A DNA stretch of 64,000 nt from Streptomyces sp. f51 (GCF_037940415.1 NZ_CP149798.1:7659001-7723000), one strand, 5' to 3'. Positions 10,401 to 27,906 are shown, counted from the stretch's first letter. The notes: generated by a model not told the origin, from the sequence alone. Numbers and translations are program-made.

Positions 10401-12276
10401 CGCCCGGCTGGTCCGCGTCCTGGAGCAGGTCCTCCAGGACCCGACGGTCCCGGTCGCCGCCGTGGACGTACTGGGCCAGGAGGAACACGACCACCTGGTA
10501 CGGCGGATCAACGACACCGCCCACCCGCTCGCCCCCGACACCCTCCCGGACGCCTTCGAGGCACAGGCCGCCCGGACCCCCGACCGCATCGCGGTGATCG
10601 GCGAGCACGAACGGCTCACCTACGCCGAGTTCAACGCCCGCGCCAACCGGCTCGCCCACTGGCTCATCGACCAGGGCGCCGGCCCCGAGCAGCTCGTCGC
10701 CGTGAGGATCCCCCGCTCGGTGGACCTGATGGTGGCGATCTACGCCGTGGTCAAGGCCGGCGCCGCCTACGTGCCCATCGACACCGAACTGCCCCAGGAC
10801 CGGCTGCGCCACGTCCTGGACAGCGCCCGCCCGCTGCTGGTCCTCGACCAGGACCTCCCGGACGTCTCCGGCCGCCCCGCCACCGACCCCCAGCGCACCC
10901 TGTCACCGGACAACGCCGCCTACGCCATCTTCACCTCCGGCTCCACCGGCGGCCCCAAGGGCGTCCCGGTCGCCCACCGGGCCATCATGAACCGGCTCCG
11001 GTGGGGACTCGCCCACTTCGACGTCACCCCCGAGGACCGGGTGCTGCTGAGCACGACGGCCGGCTTCGACGTGTCGGTACCCGAACTGTTCGCCCCCCTC
11101 CAGGCCGGTGCCGCCGTCGTCATCGCCCGCCCCGACGGCCGCCGCGACCCCGCCTACCTGGCCGAACTGATCCGCCGCGAACACGTCACCGGCGCCGACT
11201 TCGTGCCCTCCCTGCTGGAGGCGTTCGTCGCCGAACCCTCCGCCAAGGACTGCACGAGCCTGCGCTGGATCGAGGTCGCCGGCGAGGCGTTCCCGCCCGA
11301 GCTCGCCCAGCGGTTCACCGAACTGCTCCCGAACTGCACCGCCAACAACCTCTACGGACCCACCGAGGCCGCCGTCGAGGTCACCGCCCACCAGTACGTG
11401 CCCGGCAGCGGCCGCCTCCCGATCGGCACCCCGGTGTGGAACACCCAGGTCTACGTCCTGGACGCGGCCTTGCGCCCGGTGCCCGCCGGAGTCGCCGGCG
11501 ACCTCTACCTCGCCGGCGACCAGCTCGCCCGCGGCTACCTCGGGCAGAGCGCCCTGACCGCCGGCCGCTTCGTGGCCTGCCCCTTCGGCGCACCGGGCAG
11601 CCGCATGTACCGCACCGGCGACCTCGTGCGCTGGAGCCCGGACGGCCAGGTCGAGTACATCGGCCGCTCCGACTTCCAGGTCAAGCTCCGCGGCTTCCGC
11701 ATCGAGCTCGGCGAGATCGAACAGGCCCTCGCCGCCCACCCCGACGTCGACGGCGCGGTCGCCCTCGTACGCGAGGACACTCCCGGCGACCAGCGGCTCG
11801 TCGCCTACCTCGTGCCCGTGGCCGGCACCGACCCGGCCGCCCTCGACCCGGCGGCCCTGACCGCCCTGGCCCGCGAACGGCTGCCGGAGTACATGGTCCC
11901 CACCGCACTCGTGCCGCTCACCGGCCTGCCCCTGACCCCCAGCGGAAAACTCGACCGGGGCGCCCTGCCCGCACCGGACCGCGCCGAGACCGCCACCGGG
12001 CGAGGCCCGCGCAACCACAACGAGGAAGTCCTGTGCCGGCTGTTCGCCGAACTCCTCGGCGCGGACGAGGTCGGCATCGACGTCGACTTCTTCGACAACG
12101 GCGGCCACTCGCTGCTGGCCACCCGGCTCGTCGGCCGCATCCGCAACGAGCTCGGCGTCGAGGTGAAGGTCACCACCGTCTTCCGCAGCCCGACCGTCGC
12201 CGAACTCGCGGCCCGGATCGAGAAGTCGGCCAAGTCCAACCGCCTCCAGCTGCGACAGATGAACGTTGAGGAGTAG
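4495..12276 (+). CDS. NRPS, two modules: C-A-PCP-E-C-A-PCP
   Basis: The protein has 2593 residues. By rough position: C 1-440 (AHHIAVDG), A1 465-965 (YTSGSTGEPKG, GKLDR), PCP 985-1060 (FFAVGGDSLRS), epimerase 1075-1540 (LHHLVVDGVSW, EGHGRE, GWFTTMYP), D-C-L-type C 1550-2005 (AHHTLFDG), A2 2015-2500 (FTSGSTGGPKG, GKLDR), PCP 2507-2580 (FFDNGGHSLLA). By hand alignment the A1 pocket is D-V-F-S-V-A-S-Y-A-K, which matches the pattern known to me for piperazic acid. A2 reads D-V-P-D-E-A-L-V-E-K, substrate unclear. The first residue is therefore predicted to leave as D-piperazate. ATG at 4495 is chosen for GGAG nine bases upstream and for the MIPLSFAQ start shared with the next NRPS. It probably adds residues 2 and 3 of the peptide. 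Confidence 0.95.
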   Translation: MIPLSFAQRRLWFVDRFEGPSPTYNGAFALRLTGALDVGALRAALGDVVDRHEVLRTVIVEDGDGVPHQRVLAPGEQPFGLTVTDVTEQDRAAAVDQTATATFDLAADTPIRARLLRHAPDEHTLVVVAHHIAVDGESFGPLFRDLTTAYAVRAEGKAPAWEPLPVQYADYTLWQRDVLGDESDPESLSARQLAYWGKELADLPQPLALPTDRPRPRVMSPGGDRIPFSIDPELLGAVEKLATGADTTVSMVMHAALAVLLHHLGCGDDLSIGAPITDRTDEELRDLVGFFVNTWVLRVGLSGNPTFHDLLGQVRDRSLAAYDNQDMPFERLVELLNPDRSTAYNPFFQVMLSWQPPVPPLQLPGLGVQVERLETGTAKFDLFFDLLPDSAGGARCRLEYATGLFERDTAEAIARRFVRVLGRLVADPARAIATIDVLDTAERDELLAPTGDSVSTASTAPTATIPQLFEDQAARTPDAPALVCDGRTLTYRELDERANAVAWELIRHGAGPEDLVALALPRTEDLVTGLLGILKSGAGYVPLDPQYARGRARSVLTQAAPRFAVTDTATWREIPGNGIDAVVRLDERADWQPAPGTPDDTTRRAPLAPDNLAYVMYTSGSTGEPKGAALTHRGVVDGVRELVDVLDTPPGWRMLAGTSVNFDVSVFELLTTLTTGGTAEIVANATALAERDHWDGHVISGVPSVLGELVPHLGKAPGVHTVVLAGDVLPGRLVRQLREALPAARIVNSYGQSESFYATAFCLAPGQEWSDGDVAPIGTPLGNMRAYVLGPGLAPVPRGVVGELYVAGSCLGRGYHGRAALTAERYLPDPYGPAGERMYRTGDLARRTAQGRLECVGRGDGQVKVRGFRIETAEVEAAITQHPGISEAVVISREVSAGGKRLVAYVVHTGEGAVGDDGAGGIGDVDVLAGASSAELRKFTAARLPDYMVPAAFVALGRLPLGPTGKLDRSALPEPEFHGEAYREPRTEAEAVITAAYADVLGVERVGADDDFFAVGGDSLRSIQVVARARARGLELSTREIFECRTAARLAEVASARQGHTPVLAEDESGGVGPMPLQPVARHVFEHGTGTNRFAMSMVLELPAGIDADGLAATVDAVLDRHDLLRARLVSGQEPALVVREAGTVRAADVIRRVDCEGRWQEPSALAAAKRELHDAVGRLDPGAGTMMDLVWFAPPSGTGRLLVVLHHLVVDGVSWRILMSDLAEAWQQVRTGTAPDLPAVGTSARRWAAALADEALTEEREAELPYWRDVLESPNPPLGSRAFDPAVDVWSTVETVRVQLPADVTDAVLTTLPAAFRGTGTDVLLAALALAVDKWRAADGSTLVRLEGHGREEDAVPGADLSRTLGWFTTMYPARVDVSAVDLDGVLAGGPAAAKAVKLVKEQLREIPGKGLGYGLLRHLNPETAQQLAGLPVPQIGFNYLGRISEADVPGHLRDHGWGPASWSAELIAEPGPDLPALSALEVNSVATDTAEGPCLQAAFMFPTGVLSRERTTELAELWVKVLHGMAAYAATGDAGGLTPCDAPLVTVGQSDIETWEQRYGPLVEVWPQAPGQSGIQFQAALAEDTFDVYHMQFVLHLSGHVDPDRMRAAGQALLERYPNLRSAFLTTADGEPVQVVAQHVTLPWRHLDLTGRGEAEQNTALDEALAADRAERLDPTRPPLLRLALLTCGPQHAKLVLTAHHTLFDGWSSPLVITDLVRLYAKTADLAPVRSYGDYLAWLTRQDKDASAARWKAELDGFDEPTLVAAGLTSRGEASSLGRVEVPLSIDKGRELARRAAQLGVTLNTLLQGAWAVLVSKLTGQHDVVFGAAVNGRPADLTGSDEMVGLFINSLPTRARCRPGTSLAEVVTDLQNRQITLLDHHYYGLADIQRGTGLPSLFDTIVVFENYPVDREGIVDANTSAGFTIDAIRPFAGSHYPLTLNASDPYLRLSLDYQKNLYDHEAAETIAARLVRVLEQVLQDPTVPVAAVDVLGQEEHDHLVRRINDTAHPLAPDTLPDAFEAQAARTPDRIAVIGEHERLTYAEFNARANRLAHWLIDQGAGPEQLVAVRIPRSVDLMVAIYAVVKAGAAYVPIDTELPQDRLRHVLDSARPLLVLDQDLPDVSGRPATDPQRTLSPDNAAYAIFTSGSTGGPKGVPVAHRAIMNRLRWGLAHFDVTPEDRVLLSTTAGFDVSVPELFAPLQAGAAVVIARPDGRRDPAYLAELIRREHVTGADFVPSLLEAFVAEPSAKDCTSLRWIEVAGEAFPPELAQRFTELLPNCTANNLYGPTEAAVEVTAHQYVPGSGRLPIGTPVWNTQVYVLDAALRPVPAGVAGDLYLAGDQLARGYLGQSALTAGRFVACPFGAPGSRMYRTGDLVRWSPDGQVEYIGRSDFQVKLRGFRIELGEIEQALAAHPDVDGAVALVREDTPGDQRLVAYLVPVAGTDPAALDPAALTALARERLPEYMVPTALVPLTGLPLTPSGKLDRGALPAPDRAETATGRGPRNHNEEVLCRLFAELLGADEVGIDVDFFDNGGHSLLATRLVGRIRNELGVEVKVTTVFRSPTVAELAARIEKSAKSNRLQLRQMNVEE

Positions 12277-12280
12277 CACG

Positions 12281-20070
<7,790 letters not shown>

Positions 20071-20074
<4 letters not shown>

Positions 20075-23000
20075 TTCCGCTTTCCTTCGCACAGCGCCGC
20101 ATGTGGCTCACGCACCAGCTGGAGGGCGGGGCCGAGACCTACAACATCTCCCCGGCCTTCCGGCTCAGGGGACCGCTGGACGAGGCCGCCCTCGTCGCCG
20201 CGATCCAGGACGTCGTCGCCCGGCACGAGACACTGCGCACCACCTACGTGCTCGACGACAACGACGAACCCCACCAGCGGATCCTGCCCGCCGCCCAGGC
20301 ACCGGTGCAGGTGCCGGTGGTGGACGTGGCACCCGGCCGCCTCGACGAAGAGGTCGACGCGTTCATCGCGCACCGCTTCGACCTCATGGCCGACATCCCC
20401 TTCCGGGTCCGCCTGTTCCGCTGCTCGCCCGAGGAACACGTCCTGGTCCTGCTCATCCACCACATCGCCTCCGACGGCGTCTCCGGCGGCCCCCTGGCCC
20501 GCGACCTGACCACCGCCTACACCGCCCGCCTCGCCGGCCGAGCACCCCTCTACGAACCGCTGGCCGTCACCTACAAGGACTACGCGCTGTGGCAGCGCGA
20601 ACTCCTCGGCGACGTCACCGACCCCGGCTCGCTGGCCGCCGCCCAGGCCACCCACTGGCGCAAGGAACTGACCGGCGTACCGCAGCCGCTGAGCCTGCCG
20701 CTGGACCGCCCGCGGCCCGCGGCCCGCGACTCCAAGGGCGACTCCCTGCCGCTGCGGGTCGAGCCGCAGGTCGCCGCCCGCCTCCAGCGGCTCGCCGACG
20801 AGCGCGGCATGACCATGTCGATGGTCGTGCAGGCCGCGCTCGGCGTCCTGCTGGGCAAACTCAGCGGCGGCGAGGACGTCACCATCGGCAACCCGATCGC
20901 CGGACGCACCGACGAGGGCCTGGCCGACCTGGTCGGCCTGTTCGTCAACACCCAGGTCCTGCGCGTCGACCTCACCGGCAACCCCTCCTTCACCGACCTG
21001 CTCCCGCAGGTCCGCGACAAGGCCCTGGCCGCCTACGAGCACCAGGACGTGCCCTTCGAGACCCTGGTCGAACTGATCAACCCCGAACGCTCCACCGCCT
21101 ACCAGCCCCTGTTCCAGGTCATGTTCGCCTGGCAGAGCTTCGAGAAGGCCGACTTCGAACTGCCCGGCCTCACCGTCGAGTTCGAGCAGTACCTCACCAA
21201 CACCTCGCTGGCCGACCTGTTCTTCAGCCTCGCCTACGACACCACCGGCGCGCTGCGCGGCGACCTCATGTACGCCACCCAGCTCTTCGACCGCGACACC
21301 GCCGAAGCCCTCGCCGAGCGGTTCGTACGCGTCCTGGAACAGGTCGCCGCCGCACCGAAGGCCCCGATCGGCTCGATCGAGGTACTGGGCGAGGACGAAC
21401 GCGACCGCCTGGTGCGCCGGGTCAACGACACCGCCCGCCCGGTCGCCGCCACCACCCTCCCCGACGCGTTCGAGGCCCAGGCGGCCCGGACCCCCGACCG
21501 CATCGCGGTGATCGGCGAGCACGAGACCCTGACCTACGCCGAGTTCAACGCCCGCGCCAACCGGCTCGCCCACTGGCTCATCGAACAGGGCGCCGGCCCC
21601 GAGCAGTTGGTCGCGGTGAAGATCCCCCGCTCGGTGGACCTGCTCACCGCCGTCTACGGCGTGGTCAAGGCCGGCGCCGCCTACGTACCGCTGGACACCG
21701 AACTGCCCGCCGAACGCGTACGCCACATCCTCGCGAGCGCCGACCCGCTGCTGCTCCTCGAAGACACCCTGCCGGACGTCTCCGCCCATCCGGCGACCAA
21801 CCCCGAGCGGACCCTGTCGCCGGACAACGCCGCCTACGTCATCTTCACCTCCGGCTCCACCGGCGGCCCCAAGGGCGTCCCGGTCGCCCACCGTTCGATC
21901 ACCAACCGGATCGAGTGGGGACTGGAACACTTCGCCGTCACGCCCGATGACCGGATGCTGATGAGCACCTCGGCCAGCTTCGACGCCTCCGTCCCGGAGA
22001 TGTTCTCCAACCTCCAGACCGGCGCCAGCGTGGTCGTGGCCAGTGCGGAGGGCCGGCGCGACGCCGGCTATCTCGCGGAGCTGATCCAGCGCGAGCAGGT
22101 GACCGCCGCGTTCTTCGTGCCCTCCCTGCTCTCCGCGTTCGTCACCGAACCCGCCGCCGCGGACTGCTCCAGCCTGCGCTGGATCGAGGTCGCCGCCGAA
22201 GCCTTCCCCGCCGCCCTCGCCAACCGCTTCACCGAACTGCTCCCCACCTGCTCGGCCAACAACCTCTACGGGCCCACCGAGGCGACCGTCGAGGTCACCG
22301 GCTGGCAGCACGTCCCCGGCGCCGACCGCGTCCCCATCGGCACCCCCATCTGGAACAACCAGGTCTACATCCTCGACGCGGCCCTGCGCCCCGTCGCCCC
22401 CGGCGTCGCCGGCGAGCTCTACCTCGCCGGGACCTGCCTGGCCCGCGGCTACCTCGGCCAGAGCGGTCTGACCTCCGAACGGTTCGTGGCCTGCCCGTTC
22501 GGACCGGCCGGGGCCCGCATGTACCGCACCGGGGACCTGGTGAAGTGGAACAAGGACGGCCAGGTCGAATACCTGGGCCGCACCGACTCCCAGGTCAAGG
22601 TCCGCGGATTCCGCATCGAACTCGGCGAGATCGACCACGTCCTGTCCGGACACCCCTCGGTCGCGCAGGCCGCCGTCGTGGTCCGCGAGGACCACAAGGG
22701 CGACCAGCGCCTGGTCGCCTACATCGAACCCGACCCCGACGCCGCCGTCGCCGACACCGGCGCCCAGGTCGAGGAATGGCGCCGTATCCACGACGACGCC
22801 CACGCGGACGCCGCCGACGACACCTGGGGCGAGGACTTCCAGCCCTGGAAGAACGTCCACGGCGGCGAACCCGTCCCGCACGAGGAACTGCGCCAGTGGC
22901 AGGACGCCGCGGCCGCCCACGTCCTGCGCCACGCCCCGCGCCGGATCCTGGAGATCGGCGTGGGCTCCGGCCTGCTCCTGGCCCGGATCGCCGGCCGGGT

Positions 23001-25056
23001 CGACACCTACTGGGGCACCGACCTGTCCGCCACCGCGATCGACCGCCTGCGCACCCAGGCCCGGGCGGCGGGCCACGGCGACCGGGTCCGCCTCGCCGTC
23101 CAGGCCGCCGACGACCTCACCGGCCTGCCCCGGGAAGGCTTCGACACCGTCGTCCTCGACTCCACCGTCCAGTACTTCCCGAGCGCCGACTACCTCGACC
23201 AGGTCCTCACCCAGGCCTGGGACCTCCTCGAACCCGGCGGCCGGATCATCGTCGGCGACGTCCGCAACGCCGCCACCCAGCGCATCCTGGCGACCGCCGA
23301 ACAGCGCGCACGCCAGCCCTACGCCTCGCACGAGGAGATCAGGGCGGCCGTGGAGCAGGCACTGCTCGCCGAGCGGGAACTGCTCATCGCCCCCGAGTGG
23401 TTCGCCGAGTGGGCCCAGCGCCACGGCGCCGGCGCCGACATCCGCCTCAAGGCAGGCCACGCGCACAACGCGCTGACCCGCCACCGCTACGAGGCCGTCC
23501 TGCACAAGGAGCCCGCAGGCGCCCTCGACCTGGGCACCGTGCCCGCGCTGCCCTGGGGCGGCGACATCTGTGCCCTGGACCGGCTCACCGGACCCCTGGA
23601 GCGGGCGGGCGGCCCGCTGCGGGTGACCGGGATCCCCAACGCCCGCCTGGTGGAGGAGGCCGCCGCGGCCGTCTTCGCCGGCGTCGTCACCGAGGACGCC
23701 CCCACCGGCAGGCCCCTTGACCCCCAGGACGTCACCGCCTGGGCACACCGCCAGGGCCTGGACGCCGTCCTGACCTGGTCGGGAGAGAGCGCCCACGGCT
23801 TCGACGCGGTGCTGCTGCCCCCGCACAGCACCGTCACCGGAGCGTTCGTCCCCGGCAAGGTCGCCGGACGCGTCCGCGCCACCGCGCCCGCCCTGGCCAC
23901 CGCGATCGGCCCGCTGCTGGCCGAGCTGCCCGCCTACCTCGGCGCACGGCTGCCGGACTACATGGTCCCGGCCGCGATGGTCCCGCTGTCACGGCTTCCG
24001 CTGAATCCGGCCGGCAAGATCGACCGCGCCGCGCTGCCCGCCGAGCACACCACCACCGTCAGCAAGGGCGAGCCCCGCAACTCCCACGAGGAGCAGCTGT
24101 GCTCCTTCTTCGCCGAACTCCTCAAGCTGGAGCGGGTCGGCATCGACGACGACTTCTTCGCCCTGGGCGGCCACTCCCTGCTCGCCACCCGCCTCAGCGC
24201 CCGCATCCGCAAGCACTTCGGCGTCGACATGCCGCTGCGCACGATCATCCAGTACCCGACCGTGGCCGAACTCGCCGCACTGCTGCTCATCGGCGGCATC
24301 CCCGGCAACCACGACGACTCCTTCGACGTCGTGCTGCCGCTCAACCGCGACCCCGGCACCGGCAAGGAACCGGTGTGGTTCTTCCACGGCGGCGGCGGCC
24401 TGGGCTGGGCGTTCTTCACCTTCGCGCCGCACGTGCCCGACCGGCCGGCCTACTCCTTGCAGTCGCGCGGCTCCAACGGCAAGGAGCCGATGGCCCATTC
24501 GGTGGAGGAGATGGTCGAGGACTACCTGGAGCAGATCCTCGCCGTCCAGCCCGAAGGCCCCTACTACCTGATCGGCTGGTCCTTCGGCGGCCCCATCGCG
24601 CACGCCGTCGCCGAGGCGATGGACCGGCGCGGCCTGGAGGTCGGCCTCATCGCCGTCCTGGACTCCCAGCCCGCCAACTCCGCCACCAACAACGGCTTCC
24701 GCGAGGTCGCCGGCCGCACCAAGGAGCTCTACCGCGCCGACGTCGAGGAAGTCTTCGGCAAGTTCATGAACACCGGCAACATGGACGCCTTCCTCGACAC
24801 CATGTCGCAGGTCGGCGCCAACAACCTCCAGAAGATGGGCGTCTTCGAGTCACCCGTCTACCGCGGCGACGTGCTCTATTTCAACGCCCGGCTGGACAAG
24901 GTCGACGGACTCACCTCCTACGGCCCCGACTGGCGCCCGCACGTCCTCGGCACCATCGAGGAGTACGACATCGACGCCACCCACCACGACCTGCACATGC
25001 CCAAGCCCGCCGGCCAGATCATGCGGGTCATCGCCCGGAAGCTGGCCCAGCGGTGA
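20071..25056 (+). CDS. Terminal NRPS: C-A(N-methyltransferase)-PCP-TE
   Basis: The protein has 1661 residues. Layout: C 1-445 (IHHIASDG), A5 456-885 (FTSGSTGGPKG, MYRTGDL, QVKVRGFRIE), an SAM-dependent N-methyltransferase at about 890-1275 (ILEIGVGSGLLLARI, DTVVLDSTVQYFP) spliced between A8 and A10, the A-domain tail with GKIDR near 1315, PCP 1336-1408 (FFALGGHSLLA), and a type I thioesterase 1420-1660 with nucleophile motif GWSFGG and a late HHDLH. The A5 pocket reads D-A-P-F-E-A-L-V-E-K, sister to A2 of the first NRPS but with A and F replacing V and D. The last residue should be N-methylated, and the TE should release the chain, probably by macrocyclisation. The GTG start overlaps the upstream stop (GTGA), so the three NRPS genes are co-transcribed. 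Confidence 0.95.
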
Positions 25057-25100
25057 GCGGCCCGGAGCGGCATGCGAGCGAGCGAAAGGAGCAGGCCCAC

Positions 25101-25823
25101 ATGACGCCGGCGAAGACGGGGGAGCGGACCACACTGCTGTGCGTACCGTTCGCCGGAGCGGGCCCCTCCTTCTTCCACCCCTGGCAGGACCTGGCCGCCG
25201 GCCGGTGGCGGGTGACCTCGGTCGAACTGCCCGGCAGGGAACGGCGGATCCTCGACGAGCCCTACCGCAACGTCGTCGAGGCCGCCAAGAGCGAGATCGA
25301 CACCGTCGCCGCCGGCCTCGGCGGGGCGAGCCGGGTCGTGCTGTTCGGGCACAGCCTGGGCGCGGTCCTCGCCTACGAACTGGTGCACCTGCTGACCGCC
25401 CGGGGCGTGCCCGTCCAACGCCTGGTCGTCAGCGGCTCGCCGGGCCCCTGGACCCAGCGCGAACGCCGCGCCGCAGGCCTTGAGGGCGACGAATTCCTCG
25501 CCCGCGTCGAGGAGTTCGCCGGATTCCGGCACGAGGCACTGGACCACCCCGAGATGCGGGAACTGATCCTGCCCACCCTCCAGGCCGACTGCGAGATGCA
25601 CGAGGCCTACGTCCCCAGCACCGACGAGCCGGTGTCCGTGCCCATCACCTCGCTGCGCGGCGAGGCCGACGGCCTGGTCACCGCCGCCGAGGGCCGCCAG
25701 TGGCAGGACGCGACCACGGCCGCGTTCCGCTACACCGAGTTCCCCGGCGACCACATGTACCTGGTCGACCAGGGACGCGCCGTCCTGGACGTGATCGAGG
25801 CCGAGTGCGCCCGCGACCGCTGA
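25101..25823 (+). CDS. Type II thioesterase
   Basis: This is a 240-residue alpha/beta hydrolase of the external thioesterase family that clears mis-primed or stalled carrier proteins. It has CVPFAGAGPSFFHPW near the start, the nucleophile elbow FGHSLGA with Ser, ELPGRERR, and the terminal catalytic His in PGDHMYL. The start ATG at 25101 has AAAGGAG about ten bases upstream. It follows the terminal NRPS by 44 bases and ends just before a strong terminator, so it closes the left operon. In contrast to the protein at 35796, it keeps the normal Ser nucleophile. Confidence 0.95.
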   Translation: MTPAKTGERTTLLCVPFAGAGPSFFHPWQDLAAGRWRVTSVELPGRERRILDEPYRNVVEAAKSEIDTVAAGLGGASRVVLFGHSLGAVLAYELVHLLTARGVPVQRLVVSGSPGPWTQRERRAAGLEGDEFLARVEEFAGFRHEALDHPEMRELILPTLQADCEMHEAYVPSTDEPVSVPITSLRGEADGLVTAAEGRQWQDATTAAFRYTEFPGDHMYLVDQGRAVLDVIEAECARDR

Positions 25824-25853
25824 CGCGCTGACGGCCCCGGGGCCGCGCTGTGA

Positions 25854-25889
25854 CGAGAAGGGCGTCCGCCCCCGCGGACGCCCTTCTCG
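25854..25889 (+). terminator. Strong intrinsic terminator after NRPS operon
   Basis: This is a perfect 16-bp stem, CGAGAAGGGCGTCCGC (25854-25869) with GCGGACGCCCTTCTCG (25874-25889), closed by a CCCC loop. It lies 31 bases after the type II thioesterase stop. There is no long T-run, as is usual in Streptomyces. Confidence 0.9.
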
Positions 25890-25970
25890 CATCCCCCGCG
25901 CCCCCCGCTCCCGCCCCGGATTCCGCTTGTGGCAGAGCAATCCGTGCCGTCGAGGAGGACTCGAGGGCCG

Positions 25971-25997
25971 TGTCAGGGCCGTGACAGGACCTTGTCA
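25971..25997 (+). promoter_or_regulatory. Phased TGTCA/TGACA half-sites before exporter
   Basis: TGTCA (25971-25975), TGACA (25982-25986) and TGTCA (25993-25997) are spaced exactly 11 bases apart. A degenerate CGACA follows at 26008. The first pair is a perfect inverted repeat with a 6-base spacer. The block ends 24 bases before the exporter ATG, a position that suits an operator. The cognate regulator is unknown. Confidence 0.45.
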
Positions 25998-26021
25998 GCA
26001 CCCGGCCCGACAGTGGGGGGC

Positions 26022-26996
26022 ATGAAGAGTTCCGCTATCGCAGTGACAGGGCTGCGCAAGGCATATGGCGACAAGGCCGTGCTCGACGGCATCGACTTCG
26101 AAGTCGCCGCGGGATCGGTCTTCTCCCTGCTCGGTCCCAACGGAGCGGGCAAGACGACCACCGTCAACGTCCTCACGACGCTGCTCACCGCCGACGCGGG
26201 CACGGTGCGCGTCGCCGGGCACGACGTGGCGACCGCGACCAAGGAGGTGCGCGCCGCCATCGGTGTGACCGGCCAGTTCGCCGCGGTGGACGATCTGCTG
26301 TCGGGCCGCGAGAACCTGCAACTGATGGCGGACCTCAAGCGCGTGCGCTCCGCCGACAAGGTGGTCGCCCGGCTGCTGGAGCGGTTCGACCTGGGGGAGT
26401 CGGCGGACAAGCTGGCGTCCACCTACTCCGGCGGCATGCGCCGCAAGCTGGACCTGGCGATGACCCTGGTCGGCAGCCCGGAGATCATCTTCCTCGACGA
26501 GCCGACGACGGGCCTCGACCCGCGCAGCCGGCGCACGCTGTGGGGGATCGTCCGCGAGCTGGTGGCCGAGGGCACCACCATCTTCCTCACCACCCAGTAC
26601 CTGGAAGAGGCCGACCAGCTCGCCGACCGCATCGCCGTCCTCAACCAGGGCCGCCTGGTCGCCCAGGGCACGGCCGACGAACTCAAGCGCCAGATCCCCG
26701 GCACCCACGTACGGCTCCGGTTCACCGACACCCTCCAGCTCGACGCCGCCGCGCGGCTCTTCGCCGGCTCCACGCGCGACGAGGAGGAACTGACCCTGCG
26801 GGTGCCGAGCGACGGCCGGTCCCGGTCGCTGCGGGCCCTGCTGGACCGCCTCGACGAACACACCCTCGACGCACAGGAATTCTCCGTGCACACCCCCGAC
26901 CTCGACGACGTCTTCCTCGCCCTGACCGAGCACACCGGCAAGGACACCGAGGCCGCCGAGGACACCAGCGAGAAGAAGGAGGCGATCGCGCGATGA
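26022..26996 (+). CDS. ABC transporter ATP-binding protein (DrrA-like)
   Basis: This is a 324-residue ATPase subunit of a DrrAB-type drug exporter, energising efflux from the cytosolic face. It has Walker A GPNGAGKTT, Q-loop GVTGQFAAVDDLLSG, signature YSGGMRRKLDLA, Walker B IIFLDEPTTGLDP and the switch region TTQYLEEADQLADRI. The C-terminal 90 residues form the extension typical of DrrA, ending in DDVFLALTEHTG. The ATG at 26022 follows a GTGGGGGG stretch. Its stop overlaps the permease start (ATGA), so the two are co-translated. The position right after the NRPS operon suggests product export and self-protection. Confidence 0.95.
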   Translation: MKSSAIAVTGLRKAYGDKAVLDGIDFEVAAGSVFSLLGPNGAGKTTTVNVLTTLLTADAGTVRVAGHDVATATKEVRAAIGVTGQFAAVDDLLSGRENLQLMADLKRVRSADKVVARLLERFDLGESADKLASTYSGGMRRKLDLAMTLVGSPEIIFLDEPTTGLDPRSRRTLWGIVRELVAEGTTIFLTTQYLEEADQLADRIAVLNQGRLVAQGTADELKRQIPGTHVRLRFTDTLQLDAAARLFAGSTRDEEELTLRVPSDGRSRSLRALLDRLDEHTLDAQEFSVHTPDLDDVFLALTEHTGKDTEAAEDTSEKKEAIAR

Positions 26997-27754
26997 GCAC
27001 GGTCGCGACGGCGTTCGCCGACTCGAGCATCATGTTGCGCCGCAACGTGAAGCACACCCTGCGCAACCCCACCACGATGTTCAACGCGGTCCTTTTCCCG
27101 ATCGTCATCATGCTGATGTTCGTCAAGGTGTTCGGCGGCGCCTTCAGCGTCGGCCAGCACTACATCGACTACGCGACGCCGGGTCTGCTCGTGATGGCCG
27201 TCAGCTACGGTCTGGGAGCCACCGCGACGGCCGTGAACGACGACATGACCAAGGGCATCATCAACCGGTTCAAGACCATGGACGTCTCCCGCGGGGCCAT
27301 GCTCACCGGACACGTCGTCGTCACCACCGTGCGCTGCCTGGTGGCCTCCGCCGCCATCGTCGGCGTGGCCTTCGCGATGGGCTTCGACCCCAAGGCGAGC
27401 GCCCTGGACTGGCTCGGCGTGCTCGGCCTGTTCGTGCTCCTGTCGGTCGGCACCAGCTGGCTCACCGTCGCCATGGGCCTGGCCGCCAAGACCACCGAGT
27501 CGGCGGGACTCGCCACCGTGCCCCTGATCATGCTGCCGTTCCTCAGCAGCGCGTTCGTGCCCGCGGACACCATGGGCGCCGGCGTCAAGCAGTTCGCCCA
27601 GTACCAGCCCTTCACCCCGATCATCGAGACCCTGCGCGGCCTGCTGGCCGGCCACGTCTCCAGCGGCGACGCGATCGCGGCCCTCGCCTGGTGCGTCGGC
27701 TTCGCCGTCCTCGGATACGTCTGGGCGCTGTCCACGTTCAAGAAGCGGGCCTGA
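26993..27754 (+). CDS. ABC-2 type permease (DrrB-like)
   Basis: This is a 253-residue integral membrane protein of the ABC-2 family. About six hydrophobic spans are visible, including FNAVLFPIVIMLMFVKVF, a LLVMAVSYGLGATATAV segment, LVASAAIVGVAFAMGF, LGVLGLFVLLSVGTSWL, and a C-terminal span near ALAWCVGFAVLGYVWAL. The motif QYQPFTPIIETLRGLL before the last span is characteristic of DrrB proteins. It overlaps the ATPase gene by four bases and is followed by a terminator hairpin. Together the pair should form the exporter for the cluster product. Confidence 0.94.
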   Translation: MSTVATAFADSSIMLRRNVKHTLRNPTTMFNAVLFPIVIMLMFVKVFGGAFSVGQHYIDYATPGLLVMAVSYGLGATATAVNDDMTKGIINRFKTMDVSRGAMLTGHVVVTTVRCLVASAAIVGVAFAMGFDPKASALDWLGVLGLFVLLSVGTSWLTVAMGLAAKTTESAGLATVPLIMLPFLSSAFVPADTMGAGVKQFAQYQPFTPIIETLRGLLAGHVSSGDAIAALAWCVGFAVLGYVWALSTFKKRA

Positions 27755-27775
27755 TCACCCGCAAGCCCCCCACCC

Positions 27776-27811
27776 GAGCCGCCCCGGCGACACACGTCAC
27801 CGGGGCGGCTC
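27776..27811 (+). terminator. Terminator after exporter genes
   Basis: A 12-bp perfect stem, GAGCCGCCCCGG (27776-27787) with CCGGGGCGGCTC (27800-27811), encloses a 12-base loop that can pair further (GAC with GTC). It begins 22 bases after the permease stop. Confidence 0.85.
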
Positions 27812-27906
27812 CACGCTGCCCACCCCCGTACCCCACGGGGCTCACCGGCCGGTGCCCCCGCGTAGGTTGGCCGTCCCGCCCGACGCACCGTCACGAGGTC
27901 CAGTCC

